The notes beneath the pieces are model-generated. The model was not told the DNA's origin. It saw only the letters and a list, made by a program, of their open reading frames with translations, and did not search any database. A stretch of 22,384 bases of DNA from a virus. The translations under genes and the position numbers were made by a program. Location: positions 7,716-30,099 of the IMG/VR virus record IMGVR_UViG_3300001450_000167; one strand, given 5' to 3'. Below, piece after piece: positions 16,157 through 22,384 of this stretch; positions within the stretch are counted from its first letter, which is position 1; each line of letters starts with the position of its first letter.

Positions 16157-17713
16157 TTATGCTGTTGTGAATAGCATAAAGTTATTAGCAGCTTGAACCA
16201 CTAGACATCTTTCTGATAAAAAGTGAACATTCATAGCATCAAGACCTGATGTGTAAGCTCCGCCTACAGAACCAGTGATCCATGATTTCATTCTTCTATC
16301 ATCTGTCTCAGACGCTCTATAACGAGTGTGTAAGAAAGGTCTTCTGATATTTGATCCCAACATTTGATCATAAACTGTTGATGTTCCCGCAGGAATCATA
16401 ACACCTTGAATGTTTGGAGCAATACCTCTAGTTGAAGCATCATTTAGATATTTCCAGTCAGTTTTGTAGAAGTCATAAGAACCTCTTCTAAAACCAGAAA
16501 AACCAAAGTTAAGTGCCATATCTCCGTCGTTATCAAATAACCCGTAAGAAGCACCAGCTACTTGATTTACACCCGCTGCACCAGTAGTACCTTGAGTACT
16601 ACCGCCAACATTAGCGATCATATTATCCATAGCTAAAGCTAAAGTTCTATTACAGAAAATCATGTTTTCTTCAATAGCGCCTTCAAAATCTAACTGAGCT
16701 AATATTGTGTCAAAGTCAACTAAAGCAGCATTACCACCAGCAGCAGCTTGAGAGAATCCTTGGTATTCGTGACCTCTTTCACTTACAGCTGAGAATAAAC
16801 CTTGTGTACCTTTGTTACCTGGAGAACCAGCAGCACCTAAAGCAATTGCAGCAACTCCGGATCCAGCTACAGCTTTTTCACCTTCAACTAATACCATTTC
16901 AAGATAATCTTCATATCTTAATCTAGTCTCAGACTCAGACTTCAAATACCATAAGTATCCAGATGTTCCATCTTCAGTTGCAACTTCAACCCAACCGATC
17001 TGAGCAGTGTCAGAACCATTGATTTCAAATTTGTCTCTAATGATAACAGGTGAGTTACTATACTGAGTAAACTCTGGCTCAATAGAACCTAATTTATCAT
17101 CATCAGAACCTTTTTGCCATTCTGAACCGTATACAAATAGCGACATAGTATCAGCAGCTACAAATATTCCAGGAACTGCACTAGCAGCTAATAAATCAGT
17201 AGCTGTATAAGCAGCAACTGTAATTATAGCTTCTCTAGCTACACCAGCAGCACCACCAGTAGCAGCACCAACATTAGTAACTAATACTTTCATAGTGTTT
17301 CCAGCACCTGCACCAGATGTTGCATAAAGAACCAAAGTTTGATTTACTTTAATAGCACATTCTGAATTTACAGCTAAACCAGCAGCTGTAGCATCTGGAT
17401 CAATTTGAACAGTAATAGTAGTTGCTGTAGTAACAGCAGCTTGTTCGTAAGAAACGTGAAGTCTATTTTGTTCAGACCAAATTACTTGATCAGAAGTCAT
17501 AGGCATTTCAGCTCCTACCATTCTCAAGAAACCACCAATAGTTCGGTTTCCGTATCTTTCTACCTCTTGCTCATAAAGCTCTGGTAGATATTGTTGTGCA
17601 AAGTCATTAGCATCAGCCCCACCTTGGTTGAACTGAAGATAATTTGATTGCAGCGTCATTTTAGTTTGCGCTGGTTCTAAATTTGGACCCAACGCTGGAT
17701 TTAATCCTGCCAT
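16157..17713 (-). CDS. Major capsid protein (HK97 fold)
   Basis: This 518-residue protein forms the icosahedral shell. The C-terminal third carries the signature of capsid proteins from crAss-like and related phages: DDRRMKSWITGSVGG (471-485) and VHFLSERCLVVQAANNF (496-512). The N-terminal part (DANDFAQQYLPELYEQEVERY, 34-54) corresponds to the N-arm and E-loop approach. Residues about 98-195 are unusually rich in Ala, Gly, Thr and Val and look like an inserted beta domain, possibly surface-exposed; another Gly/Ala-rich stretch lies at 365-392. Its leader is purine- and A-rich (ATAAATAAAAACAAAACAAA) with no Shine-Dalgarno sequence. The gene is 16 nt downstream of the scaffold gene, and its stop is 12 nt from a strong terminator, as expected for the most heavily expressed late gene. 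Confidence 0.9.
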   Translation of the reverse strand: MAGLNPALGPNLEPAQTKMTLQSNYLQFNQGGADANDFAQQYLPELYEQEVERYGNRTIGGFLRMVGAEMPMTSDQVIWSEQNRLHVSYEQAAVTTATTITVQIDPDATAAGLAVNSECAIKVNQTLVLYATSGAGAGNTMKVLVTNVGAATGGAAGVAREAIITVAAYTATDLLAASAVPGIFVAADTMSLFVYGSEWQKGSDDDKLGSIEPEFTQYSNSPVIIRDKFEINGSDTAQIGWVEVATEDGTSGYLWYLKSESETRLRYEDYLEMVLVEGEKAVAGSGVAAIALGAAGSPGNKGTQGLFSAVSERGHEYQGFSQAAAGGNAALVDFDTILAQLDFEGAIEENMIFCNRTLALAMDNMIANVGGSTQGTTGAAGVNQVAGASYGLFDNDGDMALNFGFSGFRRGSYDFYKTDWKYLNDASTRGIAPNIQGVMIPAGTSTVYDQMLGSNIRRPFLHTRYRASETDDRRMKSWITGSVGGAYTSGLDAMNVHFLSERCLVVQAANNFMLFTTA

Positions 17714-17729
17714 TTTGTTTTGTTTTTAT

Positions 17730-18782
17730 TTATGTTCTTCGTTTGATTTTTAACTTAGAACCATCTCCACCGGTGACAGCTTTAACCTTCAATCCATTTA
17801 CAAAAACTTCTCCAGACGGATTAGGTCTAGCTTCGTTTGATATGTTTTTAGATTGAGCTAAAATGTTTTTAGAAGCATCGGCTTTGCCTTGCTCATAAAA
17901 ATGTTTAGCAATTGTATCCGCGTGTCTTGCAGCATAGATAGCTTTATGATAACCAGCTTGATCTTGAACACTTCCATCCTCGTTTAAGAACTTCTTAATA
18001 AATGTTGAAATGTCGGATTGGGCATCTGCAACTCCTTGAGCATTATTAACTTTATAATTAAAACTCTTTTCCCCTACATTGAAATCAAAACCTTTGAAAT
18101 CGTTTGAGAAAAACTTTTTAGTATTTTGTTTAAATGACTCATGTTGTTGTTTAGCTAAGTCTTGTGTTTTTTTATGATTGTTAAAAAATTCTAGAGCTTT
18201 TTGTTGTTCTTTGTTAGTATTAGGTTTAAACTTTATTTCCTCATAATACTTACTTTTAACTTCTTCTAAAAAACCTCTAGCTTTAACAACTTCTTCTTTT
18301 AAAGCGATTTGTTTTTTCTTTACATCTCGCTCTTCATCCACGTCTTCGTCAAATGAAAAAGAATCTTCTAATATATATTCTATTTCTTCTACGTTTAAGT
18401 GTGGTTTAGTATTTTTATAATATTCTTTTAGTAATATATCGTTATCTACTTTACTATAATCAGTATTTAACCTAACATAGTCTTCAACAGTTCCACCCGT
18501 TTCATTCATGAAACCTACTAGTTTTTCAATATTTTCTGGTAAGTTATTTTGAGTAGCTTCAACTTCTTTATTGATTTCCGTTTCTTCTTTAACTATTTCG
18601 GATAAAACAGGTTCTTCTTGGATATCTTCTTTAGTTTCAACTACATCAACTTCTTTTTCTATATCTTCTTTAATTTCTGAGCTTAAGTCAACTTTAACAT
18701 CAGATATACTTTCCTGTTGAGTTAAATTTTTAGGCTTTTTTTTCATTTTGAAATCACCTTCTTGTGTTTCTTTTTCTTCCAT
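17730..18782 (-). CDS. Probable scaffolding protein
   Basis: This 350-residue protein probably guides capsid assembly and is absent from the mature virion. The evidence is position (directly between portal and major capsid protein) and composition. Residues 20-80 are very acidic and probably disordered; a compact segment around LVGFMNETGGTVEDYVRLN (88-106) is a motif I associate with this gene in related marine phages. Charged helices, probably coiled coil, follow (about 150-215), and the protein ends in a basic tail (KLKIKRRT), the usual capsid-binding end of scaffold proteins. I chose ATG 18782 because it abuts the ATATT repeat leader. M13 (18746) is an alternative start with an AAGGTGAT stretch 8 nt upstream. 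No prohead protease is fused to it. Confidence 0.68.
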   Translation of the reverse strand: MEEKETQEGDFKMKKKPKNLTQQESISDVKVDLSSEIKEDIEKEVDVVETKEDIQEEPVLSEIVKEETEINKEVEATQNNLPENIEKLVGFMNETGGTVEDYVRLNTDYSKVDNDILLKEYYKNTKPHLNVEEIEYILEDSFSFDEDVDEERDVKKKQIALKEEVVKARGFLEEVKSKYYEEIKFKPNTNKEQQKALEFFNNHKKTQDLAKQQHESFKQNTKKFFSNDFKGFDFNVGEKSFNYKVNNAQGVADAQSDISTFIKKFLNEDGSVQDQAGYHKAIYAARHADTIAKHFYEQGKADASKNILAQSKNISNEARPNPSGEVFVNGLKVKAVTGGDGSKLKIKRRT

Positions 18783-18803
18783 AATATAATATAATATAAT
18801 AAT
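18783..18803 (-). repeat. (ATATT)3 pentanucleotide tract abutting the scaffold start codon
   Basis: On the minus strand the 25-nt gap between portal and scaffold is A/T only after the first few bases and ends ATT ATT (ATATT)3 directly before ATG (18782). A very similar (ATATT)4 tract precedes the 259-residue gene at 16093. It could act as an unstructured translation-initiation leader or hold -10-like TATATT elements; neither is shown by the sequence alone. Confidence 0.7.
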
Positions 18804-18807
18804 AAAC

Positions 18808-21249
18808 CTACATCATAGGCTCTTCTTGTGAATCCTCTTGTATATCCACTTGTTCTTCAACAACTTCATTAGATGCTGGAGTTCTTTGTTCCTCTACTTC
18901 AAAGTTAGTAGGTAGACCATCTGTTTGTCTTTGGTCTATCATTTGGCTTTGTTGAGTTGCTTGAATTTTAGATCTTTTATCTTTTCTATCTTCTATTCTA
19001 GTTTCTTTCTCTTGCATGGCTTTTACTTTTACTTTTTCAAGTTCCATGTCGTAGTTAAACTCTATTTCTAAAAGTTGCTTTTTTATTTCAGCTTCAGTCT
19101 GCATTCTTTGTATTTCCATTTGAGACTTAGCTTGTTCAAACTTAACATTTGTTTCAGATAGTGCTTGTTGTTTTTGAACTTCTGCCATAGCTGCTTGTTC
19201 TGCTGACTTGGCGTTAGCCTGTGCCTGCGCTTGAATCATTTGTTGTTGCGCCTGTTGGTCTGCTTTTTGTTTTTGCTTTCTTTTTATTTTTAGAAAAGCG
19301 TTAGCTAATTGTATATTATTTATCTCTCTAATATCTATAGCATCTTCTAAATATATTTCTTTTTGCTGAAGAGACATTTGTATATTTTGCTCTAGCATAG
19401 CTTTTTCTTCTTCGTCTGGCTCAAGTTCTAGAAATATACCAAAATCTTGAGGATTTTTTTCTACCAATTCATCTAAAGTTCTAACGTTGTATTTTGATAT
19501 ACTATTAATTAAAGCAGCTCTAGTTAAAGGAAACATTATTGCATCAGCTGATCTTAGCGCTATATTTTCTGCATTTCTTAGAGTTATATACAAAAATGAC
19601 TGTAGTATGTGTCTAGTTGCAGTGTTTGAATTAGCTGCTGCAAGTTTTTGTAAACCTACTAAAGATTTAGGATCTGGTGAACTACCGTCTCTAGCTTCGT
19701 TTAGTCCTGTTACATCTCTAATCATTTGAAGGTAATACTGGTAAGTTTGTATTAAGCTTTGTATTTTTGCTTGACTACCTGAGGCTTGTAGCTCCTGTAT
19801 AGGAACTTTTCCATGATTCATGTCACCGTCTTGAGTCATCGATCTACCAACTATACTACCAGTTTGAAAATACATATTTAATGCTTCTGCTGGATTATAA
19901 TTAGTACCATTACCTAAATCAACTTCCGCTAAACCATCTACGTCTATAAAAACACCATCAGGAACTACTCTAGATAAAACCTGCTGAAGTTTTAAGTGAG
20001 TTAACTGTATCATGTCAGCAAAACCAGTAACTCTGCTTACTAAAGACTCTATGCGTCCCTTATACATTCTAGGAGCACATATATTATAGTTCATATTAAC
20101 CTTAACAGTGTCTCCAAAAGGTCGTGTCATGTTTTCACACATCTTCCACTCCATCATTAATGGATGACCTAGTATTTTAGCACCACAAAATAAAACCTCT
20201 ATCGATCTTGAAGCTTTTTTAAAGTTATCACTTTCAGGAGGATTGAAAGTATCTGGTTTTTGAAGAACTTTTTCTAAACCATTATCTGTATGTTTTATTT
20301 TAAAAACTTGGTCTATATAAGTTTTATACTCAAAGTACAATACTTGAACAGTATTGTTATCTTGTCTACCGTTCCAATTTCTAGTGTAATCTGTGTTGCC
20401 AGGGTATTCTTGTATAGTTTTTAACTCTTCGTTAGTTAGATTAGGATATTGTTTTTTAACGTCGGCTAATGATATACTTTTAACTTCACCAACATAGTAT
20501 AAATCTTCAAAGTTTGGATCTTCAGTATAAGAATAAACTAGATTAGCAGGATCTACATAATCAACTACTATACCTTCTGACTTATTAAAGCTTGTTTTAG
20601 TAGCGCCAATACCTAGGACTGTTAAGTCATAAGCAACTCTTTTAGCTATTAAGTCATATTTATTATATGATAACACATTGTTTATAACTTCTTCTTCAGC
20701 CATTTCTACAGCTTGCTTGTAGCTCATCTGCATATGAACTTCAAACTCCGCTTCATCTGCTGGTACTTTTTCAGGATCTTTTGTGTTAGCTACGTTTATA
20801 CCTAACTTTTCCTGCATTGTACCTATAAGCTTCTGTTGTTTCATGTCAGAATAAAGCTCTTCAGCGTATTTAGTTCTTTTTTGAAGAGATGCTGGATCTT
20901 GAGCAAAAGCGTTTATAGTGTAGTTTCTACTAGATATTCCATTAACAACTATATCTACAAACTTTGGTATAACAGGTACTGGCTTCCAGTCTAAATTTAA
21001 ATAAGATAAATCGCCATTAATAGACATTTCATCTTTATACTTTTGAACAGATTGTTCTCCTCTAGCATATAGTCTTAGTGAGTAAAAATTACTATAATTG
21101 TCAGAAAATCTATCACCACCTCGGCCTGCCCAAAACCATTGACCCTCTATAGCTCTACCAACTTGTAAACCATAGTCATAAGACTTTTTCACATATTCTG
21201 GTACTACCTGATCTGGAAAAGCGCTGTTGCTATTTGTAAAAATCTGCAT
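18808..21249 (-). CDS. Portal protein
   Basis: This 813-residue protein should form the dodecameric ring at the head vertex through which DNA enters and leaves, and on which the tail is built. Residues 1-110 (GRGGDRFSDNYSNFYSLRLYARGEQ, then the segment around VPVIPKFVDIVVNGISSRN) and the middle region around ARDGSSPDPKSLVGLQKLA match portals of crAss-like and related Bacteroidota phages, and the length is right for that family. From about residue 650 the C-terminus becomes a long Gln/Ala/Lys-rich coiled coil (ADQQAQQQMIQAQAQANAKS), as expected for a portal barrel and crown, and it ends in an acidic tail (QEDSQEEPMM). Its ATG overlaps the TerL stop; no Shine-Dalgarno sequence is visible. The stop is TAG, and the next gene is in another frame, so TAG is read as a stop here. 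Confidence 0.88.
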   Translation of the reverse strand: MQIFTNSNSAFPDQVVPEYVKKSYDYGLQVGRAIEGQWFWAGRGGDRFSDNYSNFYSLRLYARGEQSVQKYKDEMSINGDLSYLNLDWKPVPVIPKFVDIVVNGISSRNYTINAFAQDPASLQKRTKYAEELYSDMKQQKLIGTMQEKLGINVANTKDPEKVPADEAEFEVHMQMSYKQAVEMAEEEVINNVLSYNKYDLIAKRVAYDLTVLGIGATKTSFNKSEGIVVDYVDPANLVYSYTEDPNFEDLYYVGEVKSISLADVKKQYPNLTNEELKTIQEYPGNTDYTRNWNGRQDNNTVQVLYFEYKTYIDQVFKIKHTDNGLEKVLQKPDTFNPPESDNFKKASRSIEVLFCGAKILGHPLMMEWKMCENMTRPFGDTVKVNMNYNICAPRMYKGRIESLVSRVTGFADMIQLTHLKLQQVLSRVVPDGVFIDVDGLAEVDLGNGTNYNPAEALNMYFQTGSIVGRSMTQDGDMNHGKVPIQELQASGSQAKIQSLIQTYQYYLQMIRDVTGLNEARDGSSPDPKSLVGLQKLAAANSNTATRHILQSFLYITLRNAENIALRSADAIMFPLTRAALINSISKYNVRTLDELVEKNPQDFGIFLELEPDEEEKAMLEQNIQMSLQQKEIYLEDAIDIREINNIQLANAFLKIKRKQKQKADQQAQQQMIQAQAQANAKSAEQAAMAEVQKQQALSETNVKFEQAKSQMEIQRMQTEAEIKKQLLEIEFNYDMELEKVKVKAMQEKETRIEDRKDKRSKIQATQQSQMIDQRQTDGLPTNFEVEEQRTPASNEVVEEQVDIQEDSQEEPMM

Positions 21250-22384
21250 TAATCTATTATTTTTGAGTGTAACCCTTTATTATTATATTTACCAAAACCT
21301 AAGTTTACAGTTTTTAAAGTTCTTTCTGAAATGGGTTTATAGCTGTTTCTATTACAAGCCATAATGGCTAAGCCAGAACTTATAGAAGCATCGTGTTTAG
21401 TTCTATTATTTATATCAAATCTACTCCAGTCTTCCAAAGTATCTTGATGATACATATCTCCGTAATTCTCATTTAGTCTACCTACATAGGAATCTATATA
21501 AGACTCTATAGCCGCGGCATGAGACTGTTTTATATCTTCACTTGAGTTTGGTATTCCTCCTATTTCTTTTTCTGTTATAGATAATTTATTCCAAACCTTG
21601 TCAGGTCTATTCATACTATAGCTTCTATAACCTCTTCTTTTTAAATAATACAGAAGTCTAGGTTTGTTATTTTCAGCAAGTATTGGCATACCGTAAAAAA
21701 CTAAAGCCATTAAAACGTCTTCAAAAAATATTTCCGCGGTTGGAGGTCTAGATATATATTCTAAAAAAAAATGATTTGGAGGAGCATCCTCCATGCTAAA
21801 TTTAGTTAGTCCATGTAGTGATCCGTTAGAACCTATCTTATCTACGGTTCCAGAAATATCATAACTATCGCAACCAAAAGCTCCAACATGTACGTTACCA
21901 GGTGTTTTGGATCCATTCTTTATAATCACTCTATTTTGAAGATCCTTAGGTGGAACCCAAGATATATGAAACCTACCATTTTGATTAGGGCTAAATACTA
22001 CTGATGTATCTTTAACACCATTAACCCATTGAAAATTACCTTTAGTTACTTTAGTCTTATTATTAAAGTCTTCGTTGAAGTCTATTTGTTCGTATATTTT
22101 TATTAAGTTGAACAGTGACTCTTTTGTTTCATCTCTGAAAGCGTGTTGCTCTGTTCTTGGAAATTGCCTATAGTATTCATTTAAACCATCTTGATCAGAC
22201 TTTAATCCATCTACCTCATTGTCCCAGTGTTCAATTACTCCGATTGTAATTGGAATACCATCAACTCCGATTGTTTTATTTTCTGGCGTAGTGAATACAG
22301 GTGATCCAAAAGTATCCATGAATCCTTCGTAGTTCCATTCCATAGGGATGAAAAGAGAATAGAGTCCGCTAGAAGTTTGTCCGT
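21249..22384 (-). CDS. terL: Terminase large subunit, C-terminal part (5' end outside window)
   Basis: This is the packaging motor subunit that cuts the DNA concatemer and pumps it into the prohead through the portal. The frame is open to the right edge: 13 sense codons precede the first ATG (22343), reading GQTSSGLYSLFIP, so that ATG is internal and the true start and the Walker ATPase domain lie outside. Counting from that Met, EYYRQFPRTEQHAFRDE (57-73) is the linker typical of TerL from crAss-like and related phages. An RNase H-like nuclease follows, with candidate metal ligands D159 (in GAFGCDSYD), E224 (in PILAENN) or E208, and D318 (in HDASIS). The TAA stop overlaps the portal ATG by one base (TAATG), which suggests translational coupling. 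The assignment as TerL is firm; the exact catalytic residues are inferred from motif spacing. Confidence 0.9.
   Translation of the reverse strand, partial: GQTSSGLYSLFIPMEWNYEGFMDTFGSPVFTTPENKTIGVDGIPITIGVIEHWDNEVDGLKSDQDGLNEYYRQFPRTEQHAFRDETKESLFNLIKIYEQIDFNEDFNNKTKVTKGNFQWVNGVKDTSVVFSPNQNGRFHISWVPPKDLQNRVIIKNGSKTPGNVHVGAFGCDSYDISGTVDKIGSNGSLHGLTKFSMEDAPPNHFFLEYISRPPTAEIFFEDVLMALVFYGMPILAENNKPRLLYYLKRRGYRSYSMNRPDKVWNKLSITEKEIGGIPNSSEDIKQSHAAAIESYIDSYVGRLNENYGDMYHQDTLEDWSRFDINNRTKHDASISSGLAIMACNRNSYKPISERTLKTVNLGFGKYNNKGLHSKIID

Noticed and set aside
22341-22343. ATG 22343 as the start of TerL
   Set aside because: Thirteen sense codons precede it to the edge and read like the conserved SGLYSLFIP segment before the nuclease, so the gene continues beyond the window.
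1-22384. tRNA genes, CRISPR arrays, insertion sequences, integrase or defence genes
   Set aside because: I looked on both strands; coding genes and two short gaps account for nearly all of the sequence and none of these is visible.

Overview
The window is a piece of a tailed-phage genome with low GC content. It holds the virion-structure module of a short-tailed (podovirus-like) phage, and every gene I can support lies on the minus strand, so the module reads from right (22384) to left (1). Gene order and protein signatures fit crAss-like phages (Crassvirales) and related marine phages of Bacteroidota: a TerL ending in an RNase H-like nuclease, a portal of about 810 residues, a scaffold-like acidic protein, a HK97-fold major capsid protein, two small ring/connector proteins, then a very large tail hub/stabilisation protein. 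The starts have no Shine-Dalgarno sequence and sit behind A/T-only leaders, which also fits a Bacteroidota host, most likely a flavobacterium-like one. The phage family and host are inferences from recognised motifs, not from a search.

Layout along the minus strand: (1) 22384-21249, the C-terminal part of TerL, whose N-terminal ATPase lies beyond the right edge; (2) 21249-18808, portal; (3) 18782-17730, probable scaffold; (4) 17713-16157, major capsid protein, followed by a strong intrinsic terminator; (5) 16093-15314, a conserved protein of unknown function, followed by a second strong terminator; (6) 15256-14510 and 14506-13286, two head-tail ring/connector proteins; (7) 13283-8904 and 8873-7155, a tail hub/stabilisation protein that appears split over two genes in the same frame; (8) 7155-6742, a GNAT-like acetyltransferase; (9) 6740-6084, a small amphipathic, probably internal virion protein; (10) 6067-3371, an 898-residue virion protein with a possible muralytic domain; (11) 3374 to beyond position 1, a large protein open over 1124 codons to the left edge.

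Packing is tight: neighbouring genes overlap by 1-4 nt or sit 1-30 nt apart, except on either side of the 259-residue gene, where gaps of 63 and 57 nt each hold a terminator hairpin. No stretch over 300 bases lacks a gene. I saw no tRNA, CRISPR array, insertion sequence, integrase, origin or defence gene. Read together, the genes make and fill the head (TerL, portal, scaffold, capsid), build the neck and short tail (two ring proteins, split hub), and probably supply proteins ejected into the cell (218-, 898- and at least 1124-residue products).
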